Shown one piece after another: positions 1 to 6,731 of a stretch of DNA of 16,496 nucleotides. Every line of letters starts with the position of its first letter. Position 1 is the first letter of the stretch. The notes beneath the pieces were generated by a model. The model was not told where the DNA came from. It ran no database searches and worked only from the letters and a program-made list of their open reading frames with translations. Location of the stretch: positions 1 through 16,496 of the forward strand of contig DFDT01000067.1 of NCBI GenBank assembly GCA_002368865.1, in the 5' to 3' direction. This stretch comes from Lachnospiraceae bacterium UBA3821. GTDB taxonomy: Bacteria > Bacillota > Clostridia > Lachnospirales > Lachnospiraceae. Position numbers and translations under genes: made by a program.

Positions 1-456
1 GGCATCGAGTATGAGAAGACCAAGGTGGGCGACAAGTACGTGTATGAGAATATGGTGCAGACGGGGAACCGCATCGGTGGCGAGCAGTCCGGTCATATTA
101 TTTTCAGCAAATATGAGACGACAGGTGACGGCATTGTGACTTCCCTGAAACTCATGGAGGTTATGCTGGCGAAGGGTAAGCCCATGAGCGAGCTGGCGGC
201 ACCGGTGGTGTTCTATCCGCAGGTTTTAAAGAATGTCCGTGTAAAGAGCAAGCCGGAGGCACAGAATGATCCGGATGTGCAGAAAGCGGTTGCGGATGTG
301 GCTGCGGCACTCGGAAACGAAGGACGTATCCTGGTGCGTGAGTCCGGTACGGAGCCTGTGATCCGCGTGATGGTGGAAGCTGGTTCGGATGAAGTCTGCG
401 AGAAATATGTGGACCAGGTGATAGATGTCATAAAACGAAAAGGACATCTCGTTTAA
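1..456 (+). CDS. glmM: Phosphoglucosamine mutase GlmM, C-terminal part (cut by window start)
   Basis: GlmM interconverts glucosamine-6-phosphate and glucosamine-1-phosphate in the cytoplasm, the step that feeds UDP-GlcNAc for peptidoglycan and for amino-sugar pathways. The frame is open from base 1 and gives 151 residues ending at TAA 454-456, so the N-terminal two thirds, including the phosphoserine loop and metal site, lie outside the window. What remains carries the sugar-binding motif GGEQSGH, the following GDG loop, and the C-terminal phosphate-binding motif RESGTEPVIRVM, all in family order. An ATG at 25 is internal, not a start. The gene is separated from the glycan operon by a strong terminator, so it is probably not co-transcribed with it, although UDP-GlcNAc is the precursor of pseudaminic acid. 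Identity is very secure; only GlmM rather than a PMM/PGM relative rests on motif spelling. Confidence 0.93.
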   Translation, partial: GIEYEKTKVGDKYVYENMVQTGNRIGGEQSGHIIFSKYETTGDGIVTSLKLMEVMLAKGKPMSELAAPVVFYPQVLKNVRVKSKPEAQNDPDVQKAVADVAAALGNEGRILVRESGTEPVIRVMVEAGSDEVCEKYVDQVIDVIKRKGHLV

Positions 457-463
457 CAAAAGC

Positions 464-498
464 GGCATCGGAAACAATCGTTTCCGGTGCCTTTTTTT
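464..498 (+). terminator. Intrinsic terminator after glmM
   Basis: A 12-base stem GGCATCGGAAAC (464-475) pairs with GTTTCCGGTGCC (480-491), with one T-G wobble and a 4-base AATC loop, followed directly by seven T (492-498). It begins 8 bases after the glmM stop codon. This is a textbook rho-independent terminator and separates glmM from the downstream operon. Confidence 0.95.
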
Positions 499-502
499 AA
501 AG

Positions 503-531
503 TTGTGAAATGGCGGCAGGTATGTTATAGT
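503..531 (+). promoter_or_regulatory. Probable sigma-A promoter with extended -10 for the glycan operon
   Basis: TTGTGA (503-508, 4 of 6 to TTGACA), a 17-base spacer, and TATAGT (526-531, 5 of 6 to TATAAT) preceded by TGT (523-525), which makes a TGn extended -10. It sits between the glmM terminator and the first operon gene, leaving an untranslated leader of roughly 45 bases. It is the only good promoter I see ahead of the long plus-strand run. Prediction by eye only. Confidence 0.65.
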
Positions 532-582
532 AAATGCAGTATGGTCTGAGGTTTCCAGATCCCTGCCAGGAGGAGCACTGAT

Positions 583-1461
583 ATGCCGGCTTATTTTTCA
601 ATGAAATTTGTGTGTGAAAAGAAATCCATATATCCGAAGCTGGTGCAGGATTTTTATACGGCTCTGATCGGAAACGGATTACGGTTTGCAGGCGGATACT
701 GGGGCTATGATATGGATACCCCGGAGGAGATCATTGCCTGGAACCAGGCAAAGCTGGAAGCGGACTATGTGCCGGAACTGGCGGAGTCTTATCTCAATGG
801 GTATAAGCAGATGCTTTTTGAATACGGCGGGTTTTCGGAAGTGCGCGGTTTTTGGCTGAATCGGGGGGAGGATGCTTATTTTGAATTCCATGTGATCCTT
901 CCGGAGGATGAGCTGATCTGCTGGCATAAAGGCGGACCGGAATATGATACTGAGAAGGTTGACCGGCTGGTCCTGCTGTGTGAAAAGATGTGGCAGTTTC
1001 CCTGCGTCTGCCTGATCCAGACGGAATTGGAGCTTTCAGATCCGTCGCCTTCGCTGGAAGAGATCTGTGATGGCGCAGGTCCCGGTGCGGAACCTTTTGC
1101 AATTCTGCCAGAGGCTGTCTGGAATGCGTGGAATGAAAGGAATGCGTCAGAAGAAAAGTATGTCTGCCGGCGGACGGATCGTGGCGGCGTGATCATAAAA
1201 CTGAGAGGTGTGGAGAAAGCGATGGAAGAAAACAAAGAATTGCAGGATAAGATCATAGCGTTGATCGAGGAGATCCTTGCGGTGCCTGCGGGTACGATCA
1301 CGGAGGATACAAGGATCGAGGATGTGGAAGAGTGGGATTCCCTCATGCATGTGACGATCATTGGAGAACTGGAGGAGCAGTTGGGCGTGAAGATTCCGTT
1401 GGAGGATGCAATCGAGCTGACGGGCATGCGGGAACTGCTTCAGAAGGCAGGTTGCCTATGA
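583..1461 (+). CDS. Unknown N-terminal domain fused to a C-terminal acyl carrier protein
   Basis: A 292-residue cytoplasmic protein. The start at 583 has AGGAGG (568-573) nine bases upstream. Residues 214-292 are a typical acyl carrier protein: a helix beginning MEENKELQDKI, then EDVEEWDSL with Ser253 as the expected 4'-phosphopantetheine site, then the acidic recognition helix IIGELEEQLGVKIP. Residues 1-210 I do not recognise. They are soluble, rich in Trp, Tyr and acidic residues, and contain a WGYDMDTPEE stretch near residue 45 and the segment EVRGFWLN followed by YFEFHVILPEDE near residues 87-110. An internal ATG at 1222 with its own Shine-Dalgarno could also yield a free 79-residue carrier protein. 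The gene ends in an ATGA overlap with the GNAT gene, so the two are probably translationally coupled. I infer that the carrier presents an acyl group for sugar or glycan acylation. The ACP call is firm; the N-terminal function is unknown. Confidence 0.85.
   Translation: MPAYFSMKFVCEKKSIYPKLVQDFYTALIGNGLRFAGGYWGYDMDTPEEIIAWNQAKLEADYVPELAESYLNGYKQMLFEYGGFSEVRGFWLNRGEDAYFEFHVILPEDELICWHKGGPEYDTEKVDRLVLLCEKMWQFPCVCLIQTELELSDPSPSLEEICDGAGPGAEPFAILPEAVWNAWNERNASEEKYVCRRTDRGGVIIKLRGVEKAMEENKELQDKIIALIEEILAVPAGTITEDTRIEDVEEWDSLMHVTIIGELEEQLGVKIPLEDAIELTGMRELLQKAGCL
1212..1224 (+). promoter_or_regulatory. Internal ribosome binding site and ATG for a free acyl carrier protein
   Basis: GGAG (1212-1215) lies six bases ahead of an in-frame ATG (1222-1224) exactly where the carrier domain begins. 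Starting there gives 79 residues, the normal length of a stand-alone ACP. This suggests either dual products from one gene or a fusion of two formerly separate genes that kept its old start. No expression evidence is available. Confidence 0.45.
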
Positions 1462-2003
1462 GTGTGACACTGCGGGCGATCGAGGAAGGGGATCTGGAAA
1501 ACATCATGCGCTGGCGCATGGCGGAGGAGATCACCAGATATATGAATACAAACCCTAAGCTGACTATGGATGGGCAGAAAAAGTGGCTGGCGGGCATCCG
1601 GGAAAATGCGGATGTGCAGTATTGGCTGATCCGGGTGAACGGGGAGCCTGCGGGCGTCATCAATCTGACAGGGCTCACCAAAGCGGACGGCGTGCTGGGC
1701 TGGGCCTACTATGTGGGGGAGCAGAGGCTTCGCAGCATCCAGACGGCATTGGCGTTGGAGATGAGCATGTATGACCATGCGCTGATCGAACTGGGGAAGC
1801 GTGCGGTGATCAGCGATGTGTTTACGTTGAACAAGGGCGTGATCCAGCTGCACAGGATCTGCGGCTGTGAGGTTTTGGAGGAGAAAAAGGATCATGTGCT
1901 GAAAGAGGGCATTTCTTATGATGTGACTTTTATGCGTATGACGGCAGAGCGGTGGAGAGAGATCCGCGAAGACAAGAAATACGAGAAAATTATCTTCCCC
2001 TGA
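1458..2003 (+). CDS. pseH: GNAT-family sugar N-acyltransferase, PseH-like
   Basis: A 181-residue protein. The frame is open further upstream, but the ATG at 1458 is chosen because it overlaps the stop of the carrier-protein gene (ATGA) and begins with the usual GNAT strand SVTLRAIEEGDLENIMRWR. The middle (strand ending GVINLTGL, then GWAYYVGEQ and the acyl-CoA loop region QRLRSIQTALALEM) and the late LNKGVIQLHRICGCEV segment follow the GNAT order. PseH acetylates the 4-amino group of UDP-4-amino-4,6-dideoxy-AltNAc in pseudaminic acid synthesis. The symbol rests on the neighbours pseI and pseG as much as on sequence, because GNATs diverge widely. It could instead acylate dTDP-Fuc4N made by the 7702-8832 aminotransferase. 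The acyl donor may be the adjacent carrier protein rather than acetyl-CoA (inference). Confidence 0.7.
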   Translation: MSVTLRAIEEGDLENIMRWRMAEEITRYMNTNPKLTMDGQKKWLAGIRENADVQYWLIRVNGEPAGVINLTGLTKADGVLGWAYYVGEQRLRSIQTALALEMSMYDHALIELGKRAVISDVFTLNKGVIQLHRICGCEVLEEKKDHVLKEGISYDVTFMRMTAERWREIREDKKYEKIIFP

Positions 2004-2013
2004 GTTCCGTTTT

Positions 2014-2115
2014 ATGCGCATGTGCATTTATGACAGGAATATACTTTTCTGGGACGAACTTACACCAGAAGAAATAGCAGATAAGGCTTTATCTTATAAA
2101 CCAATGGAACTTTAA
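2014..2115 (+). CDS. Possible small ORF or gene remnant, 33 residues
   Basis: In the 162-base gap between the GNAT gene and pseI, an ATG at 2014 opens 33 codons ending at TAA 2113-2115. The product ends LTPEEIADKALSYKPMEL, which reads like a real protein tail with a helix. No convincing Shine-Dalgarno precedes it, and the frame stays open upstream into the GNAT gene as far as a TGA at 1939. The stretch is visibly more A/T-rich than its neighbours. It may be the 3' scar of a gene lost from this spot, or chance. I do not recognise a family. Confidence 0.2.
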   Translation: MRMCIYDRNILFWDELTPEEIADKALSYKPMEL

Positions 2116-2165
2116 ATTTAATTTGCCAAGCAGAAATATTTTGGTAAAAAGACGAGGAGCACAAT

Positions 2166-3233
2166 ATGAACAAATCGATTCAATTCGGTAATCATACTAT
2201 AAGCAAGGATTCCCCCACTTTCATCATAGCGGAGATGTCCGCCAACCATCTGATGGATTTTGACAGGGCGGTGGCTGTGATGAAGGCGGCAAAGGATGCC
2301 GGGGCGGACGCTGTGAAGATCCAGACTTACACGGCGGATACGATCACGCTGGATTGTGACGATCCCTGTTTTCAGATCACCCAGGGGACGCTGTGGGATG
2401 GGACCACGCTGCACAAACTGTATCAGACGGCTTATACCCCCTGGGAGTGGCAGCCGAGATTGCAGGAGAAAGCCCGGGAGATGGGACTGGAATTCTTTTC
2501 TTCACCCTTTGATTTTACGGCGGTGGATTTTTTGGAGGAGATGAAGGTGCCGGCATATAAGATTGCCAGTTTTGAGATCACGGACATTCCGCTGATCCGC
2601 AAGATCGCGAAGCTTGGGAAGCCCATGATCTTTGCCACGGGGATTGCCCGTCTGGCGGATATAGAGCTGGCAATGGATACCTGTAAGCAGGAGGGAAATG
2701 AGGATGTGATCCTGCTCAAGTGCACCTCCGCATATCCGGCACCTTACGAGGATATTAATTTAAGGACAATCCCGTCCATGGCGCAGACCTTTGACTGCCT
2801 GACCGGACTGTCGGACCACAGCATGGGACATGCCGTGGCGGATGCGGCGGTGGCGCTGGGGGCGAAGGTGGTGGAGAAACATCTGACTCTGCGCAGGGCG
2901 GACGGCGGCGCGGATGCGGCGTTTTCCATGGAGCCGGAAGAGTTTAAGCTGATGGTGGACAACATCCGCAAGATTGAGTTGGCATTGGGAAAAGTGACCT
3001 ATGAGTTGACGGAAAAGCAGACCAGAGAGCGGGAACATTCCCGTTCCCTGTTTGTGGCGCAGGACATGAGGGCGGGGGAAGTATTTACGCCCGAGAATCT
3101 GCGCTCGGTACGTCCCGGCTGTGGATTGCACACGAAGTATTATGAGGAACTTTTGGGGAAGCGGATCACAAGGGATGCGAAGCTCGGCACTCCGGTGAGT
3201 TGGGAGCTGGTAGAATTTGGCGGGCAGCAGTAA
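2166..3233 (+). CDS. pseI: Pseudaminic acid synthase PseI
   Basis: Condenses 2,4-diacetamido-2,4,6-trideoxy-L-altrose with phosphoenolpyruvate to give pseudaminic acid, in the cytoplasm. The protein has 355 residues, the usual length. Residues 1 to about 285 are the NeuB-type TIM barrel: FIIAEMSANH, DAVKIQTYT, TLWDG, YTPWEWQ, FFSSPFD, PAYKIASFEITDIPLI, LLKCTSAYPAP, LSDHSMG, VEKHLTL and GADAAFSMEPEEF. Residues 289-355 are the C-terminal SAF (antifreeze-like) domain. The TPWEW and SFEITDIPLI spellings are those of PseI rather than of sialic or legionaminic acid synthases. The start is fixed by GAGGAG six bases upstream. The PseG gene follows 43 bases later. Confidence is high for the family and good for the substrate. 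Confidence 0.93.
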   Translation: MNKSIQFGNHTISKDSPTFIIAEMSANHLMDFDRAVAVMKAAKDAGADAVKIQTYTADTITLDCDDPCFQITQGTLWDGTTLHKLYQTAYTPWEWQPRLQEKAREMGLEFFSSPFDFTAVDFLEEMKVPAYKIASFEITDIPLIRKIAKLGKPMIFATGIARLADIELAMDTCKQEGNEDVILLKCTSAYPAPYEDINLRTIPSMAQTFDCLTGLSDHSMGHAVADAAVALGAKVVEKHLTLRRADGGADAAFSMEPEEFKLMVDNIRKIELALGKVTYELTEKQTREREHSRSLFVAQDMRAGEVFTPENLRSVRPGCGLHTKYYEELLGKRITRDAKLGTPVSWELVEFGGQQ

Positions 3234-3249
3234 GCAGTAGCGGGCAGCA
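3220..3249 (+). repeat. Short direct repeat around the pseI stop
   Basis: GCGGGCAGCA occurs at 3220-3229 and again at 3240-3249, a 20-base period that spans the pseI stop codon (TAA 3231-3233). The PseI tail GGQQ is encoded by the first copy, so a small duplication may have added or altered the last residues. No function is implied. Confidence 0.4.
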
Positions 3250-3276
3250 TTAGAGAGCAGGGTTGGAGAGCGGACT

Positions 3277-4347
3277 ATGTTGATCATTCGGGCGGACGGA
3301 AATGCAAGGATCGGCGCCGGACACTTGATGCGGTGCCTGACGATCGCGCATGCGGTGCATGCACGGTATGCGGATAAAGAAAAAACGGGTGGGGAAACGC
3401 AGGTGCTGTTCCTGTGCGCGGATGAGGATTCGGCGCAGATGGCACGGGACCATGGGTTCCAGGCGGGAGTTCTGGATACCGACTATCGGGAGATGGAATC
3501 GGAACTGTCCGGAGACAGTGCGGGTATCTGCCCATGGGATAAATGGATCACGGGGACAGGACATGTTATCCTGGTGGACAGCTATTATGTGACCGAGCGG
3601 TATCTGCAGGCGCTGCATGCCTACGGCAGTGTGTTCCTCATGGACGATCTGCAGGCCCAGCCTTATCCCGTGGACGGGGTGATCAATTATAATGTGTTTG
3701 CGGATCCGGATCTTTATCGGAGACTTTATCAGGGGCAGAGTACAAAATTTTTCCTGGGAGCGCAGTATGCGCCGCTGCGGGAGCAGTTTCAAAATACAGA
3801 ATACGGCATCCGGCCGACGGTGCAACAGGTGCTTCTCACCACCGGCGGAGGGGACGCGGATAATATTGCGGAGCAGATCCTGCGCGCGGTGTATGTCCCG
3901 GATATTTCTTTCCATGTTCTGGTGGGACGTTTTTCACCGCATTTTTCCGGGTGGACGGAACGGGCCAAGCAGACGCCGAATCTGCAGATTCATTATGATG
4001 TGAATAATATGGCGGAATTGATGTGCGCGTGCGATCTGGCGATCACGGCGGGCGGCAGCACGGTGTATGAGCTGGCGGCAGTAGGCATTCCGTTCCTCTG
4101 TTTTTCCTATGCGGAAAATCAGGAAGCACTGGCGGAATCTATTGGAAGGACCGGGAGCGGAGGCTTTGCAGGCGCATGGCACAAAGACAGGGCTGCCTGC
4201 ATGGAGAAGACAGAAAGGATCTTCAAACAATTGTGCAAAAGCAGGGAACTGCGAGAGGAGTACTCCGTCTGTGAACGCAGGCTGACGGACGGGCAGGGAG
4301 CCGGAAGGCTGGCGGATATTTTGGTGAAAAGCCGGATAGGATTATGA
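3277..4347 (+). CDS. pseG: UDP-2,4-diacetamido-2,4,6-trideoxy-altropyranose hydrolase PseG
   Basis: Removes UDP from UDP-2,4-diacetamido-2,4,6-trideoxy-L-altrose, producing the free sugar used by PseI. The 356-residue protein has a GT-B (MurG-like) fold. The N-terminal IIRADGNARIGAGHLMRC includes His16, matching the catalytic His17 known from Campylobacter PseG. The C-terminal half has the nucleotide-binding loop LLTTGGGDADN and then AITAGGSTVYELAAVGIPFLC. The start at 3277 has GGAG eight bases upstream. The order here is GNAT, pseI, pseG; in the pathway PseH acts first, then PseG, then PseI. Its stop overlaps the start of the SGNH gene by ATGA, so those two are likely coupled. A length slightly above the family norm comes from an insertion near residue 30 (KEKTGGETQ). 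Confident assignment. Confidence 0.92.
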   Translation: MLIIRADGNARIGAGHLMRCLTIAHAVHARYADKEKTGGETQVLFLCADEDSAQMARDHGFQAGVLDTDYREMESELSGDSAGICPWDKWITGTGHVILVDSYYVTERYLQALHAYGSVFLMDDLQAQPYPVDGVINYNVFADPDLYRRLYQGQSTKFFLGAQYAPLREQFQNTEYGIRPTVQQVLLTTGGGDADNIAEQILRAVYVPDISFHVLVGRFSPHFSGWTERAKQTPNLQIHYDVNNMAELMCACDLAITAGGSTVYELAAVGIPFLCFSYAENQEALAESIGRTGSGGFAGAWHKDRAACMEKTERIFKQLCKSRELREEYSVCERRLTDGQGAGRLADILVKSRIGL

Positions 4348-5207
4348 AAAAGAAAAAAAAACTTGCACATAAGAAAAATAACACGTGTTATTGGATGGTG
4401 GCTGCTGGGATTTTTGCAATCATTCTTGCAATTTTTGCCTTCTTACAGGTAAACAACCATAAAGATCAGGAATATGATGTGGTTGTCTTTGGGGATAGTC
4501 TGATCGGGCTCTGCAGAGATGAGACTTCTGTGACGACTGCTCTGGAAACCATATCTGGATTTTCGGTGTATAATGCTGCTATGGGTGGCACAAGCCTGGC
4601 AGTACAGGATGAAAATCTGGATGTAAACTACACGATGACGCTTCTGAACATGGTCAGTTTAGCAAAGGCGCTGGCAGCTGACGATTTTGGGGTGCAGCAG
4701 ACGGTGCGCAGCAGACGGGAAATTACGAACTACTTCGCTGATATCATAGAAGATCTTCCAGAGATTGATTTTCATCGGGTAAAGACGATCGTGATCGCAT
4801 TCGGATTAAATGATTACCATGCAGGCATTCCGGTGGATAATCCAGAAAATCTGTTTGATGAAAATACGTATGGCGGGGCACTCCGGAGTGTGCTATACAC
4901 GATACATAAAACATATCCGGACATAAACCTGATCGTGGTGACGCCAACTTATACTTGGTATCTCTCCAACGGGTTAACCTGCGAGGAGTACAATACAGGA
5001 TATGCCTTTTTAGAGGAGTATGTGCAGAAGGAACTGGAGATTGCGAAAGAATTTGGGATTCCCGCCATCGATCTGTATCATGATGTATATACGCATGAGG
5101 AGTGGGAAGACTGGGAACGTTTTACAATAGACGGGTTGCACCCAAATGAAGCATCCAGACAGAGCATCGCTGAAAAAATAATCAATGGATTGAATGGGAG
5201 CCTGTGA
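4344..5207 (+). CDS. Membrane-anchored SGNH/GDSL hydrolase, intact catalytic set
   Basis: A 287-residue protein with a Lys-rich start, one membrane segment (about residues 16-36) and an extracytoplasmic SGNH domain. All four SGNH blocks are present: VVVFGDSL (Ser52 nucleophile), NAAMGG (Gly81/82), FGLNDY (Asn156) and DGLHPN (Asp263, His266). Such proteins remove or transfer acyl, often acetyl, groups on sugars or lipids; the substrate here is unknown. The ATG overlaps the pseG stop. Visibly richer in A/T than the genes either side, which may mean a separate origin. The closest relative in the window is the minus-strand protein at 15233-16201, with matching strands (TIVIAFGLNDY and TIVIMYDASDY), a matching PTY motif and the same C-terminal DxLH block. 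O-acyl editing of the glycan is an inference from context. Confidence 0.85.
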   Translation: MKKKKKLAHKKNNTCYWMVAAGIFAIILAIFAFLQVNNHKDQEYDVVVFGDSLIGLCRDETSVTTALETISGFSVYNAAMGGTSLAVQDENLDVNYTMTLLNMVSLAKALAADDFGVQQTVRSRREITNYFADIIEDLPEIDFHRVKTIVIAFGLNDYHAGIPVDNPENLFDENTYGGALRSVLYTIHKTYPDINLIVVTPTYTWYLSNGLTCEEYNTGYAFLEEYVQKELEIAKEFGIPAIDLYHDVYTHEEWEDWERFTIDGLHPNEASRQSIAEKIINGLNGSL

Positions 5208-5228
5208 TGTACAGGGGGGACGGAGACA

Positions 5229-6728
5229 ATGAAATGGACGTCAAAGATCAAAAAAGAATATAAAGTTGCGTTTTTATCTGCGTTTTTTATCGGTTTGCTG
5301 ATCCATATGCCGGTGATGCTTTCGGATATTCCGAATCATGACGGGCTGAGCAGCCTGTATTTTGATCAGAATATGATCACATCCGGCAGATGGTTTCTGA
5401 CGATTGCATGCGGATTTTCAACGTATTATACGATTCCCTGGGTGATCGGATTGCTGGGATTGGTGTTTTTGGGACTGACGTCTGTTGCCTTGACAGAATT
5501 GCTGGAAATACAGGACACTGTCCCCATCATGCTGATCAGCGGATTGCTTGTAAGCTTTCCGGCGCTGGCGTCCACCTTTGCTTATGTGTTTACCATGGAT
5601 GGCTATATGTTGGCATTGTTGCTGGCCGTATTGTCTGTGCTCTGTACCAAAAAGTGGAGAAAGGGCTTTTGGATCGGGGCTTTTTGTCTGGCATTCAGCA
5701 TGGGGACTTACCAGGCGTATTTGCCCTTTGCAATCCTGCTCTGTCTTTATGAGTCGCTTTGCATTTTTGGCAGGGAAGATCCTTTCAGGGAAAAATGCAG
5801 GCAAGTATCCCGCTATCTGTGTATGGGAGTGTTGGGTGTCCTGTTTTATTATGTGATCCTGCGGATTTTGTTGGTGATAGAGGGAAAAGAACTGGATTCC
5901 TATCAGGGAATCAACGATGGGATCAGCGGGGCGGCAGTCGGGACGATCACGCATATGTATCGGGATTTTCTCAGTTTTACATTGCGTGGGAATGTATTGT
6001 TCCAGAATATTTTTTCTCTGATTGCGTTGATCGTGTTGTGCGGGTGTGTGATTTACGGAGCCTGCAGATTGGGGAAACAAAGAAAAGTATGGAAGAATCC
6101 GGCTCTTTTTGTTATAATAACCATGGTGTTACTGGCGGCACCGTTAGCAACAAATGTGATCCTTCTGATTTCTCCCAATGTGACATATCATTTGCTGATG
6201 CGCTATCAATGGGTGGTATATTTGATTCTGATGGTGGTATTTGTAAGCCGCCACGGCGAAAAAAAGGCGTGGATCGGCCTGACGGCAGCATTTGTACTGG
6301 TCTTTCACTATGCACTGGTGGATAATATCGGATATACAAATCTGCAAAAACGGTATGAGAAGACCTATGCATATTGCGTGCGACTGCTGGACCGGATCGA
6401 ACAGACAGAAGGGTATTATCAGGGGATTCCCATTGCTATGGTGGGAGTTGTAGGGTATGAACCGTTCCCGGTAACGGATATCACGTTACCGGTCACCTCT
6501 AATATGATTGGATTGAACGGAGATACTTTACTATACACTGCTGAGAATTATGAGGCGTTTATCAGAAATTATCTGGGTGCAAGTCTGAATATTATGACGC
6601 CGAAGGAGATGGGCGATATCTATTATTCTGAGGAGTATATCGAGATGGAAAGTTTTCCAGCGGCATCCTCTGTAAAACTGGTAGACGGGATCATTTATGT
6701 AAAGACGGAAAATGTAGGGAGAGATTGA
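5229..6728 (+). CDS. GtrII-type membrane glucosyltransferase (Glucos_trans_II family)
   Basis: A 499-residue polytopic membrane protein. The N-terminus resembles the Glucos_trans_II (GtrII) family: a first membrane helix (about 12-32), then the extracytoplasmic motif IPNHDG with Asp38, then SGRWFL at 52-57 and a helix ending LGLTSVALTELL. About ten hydrophobic helices follow, then a roughly 135-residue soluble tail, probably outside the membrane. Known members transfer a sugar from polyprenyl phosphate to a surface polysaccharide in concert with a GtrB synthase, and gtrB is exactly the next gene (3 bases away), supporting the pairing. The start at 5229 has GGAG just upstream. The sugar transferred is not predictable from sequence. 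A usual third partner, the small GtrA flippase, is absent from the window. Confidence 0.8.
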   Translation: MKWTSKIKKEYKVAFLSAFFIGLLIHMPVMLSDIPNHDGLSSLYFDQNMITSGRWFLTIACGFSTYYTIPWVIGLLGLVFLGLTSVALTELLEIQDTVPIMLISGLLVSFPALASTFAYVFTMDGYMLALLLAVLSVLCTKKWRKGFWIGAFCLAFSMGTYQAYLPFAILLCLYESLCIFGREDPFREKCRQVSRYLCMGVLGVLFYYVILRILLVIEGKELDSYQGINDGISGAAVGTITHMYRDFLSFTLRGNVLFQNIFSLIALIVLCGCVIYGACRLGKQRKVWKNPALFVIITMVLLAAPLATNVILLISPNVTYHLLMRYQWVVYLILMVVFVSRHGEKKAWIGLTAAFVLVFHYALVDNIGYTNLQKRYEKTYAYCVRLLDRIEQTEGYYQGIPIAMVGVVGYEPFPVTDITLPVTSNMIGLNGDTLLYTAENYEAFIRNYLGASLNIMTPKEMGDIYYSEEYIEMESFPAASSVKLVDGIIYVKTENVGRD

Positions 6729-6731
6729 GTT

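Noticed and set aside
1332..1457. Longer N-terminus for the GNAT (start at 1332)
   Set aside because: This part lies inside the ACP coding sequence in another frame, has no GNAT features, and the ATGA-coupled start at 1458 gives a normal GNAT length.
2123..2150. TTGCCA with a 16-base spacer and TAAAAA ahead of pseI as a second promoter
   Set aside because: The -10 match is weak and the start of transcription would fall at the ribosome site itself, leaving no room for a usable leader.
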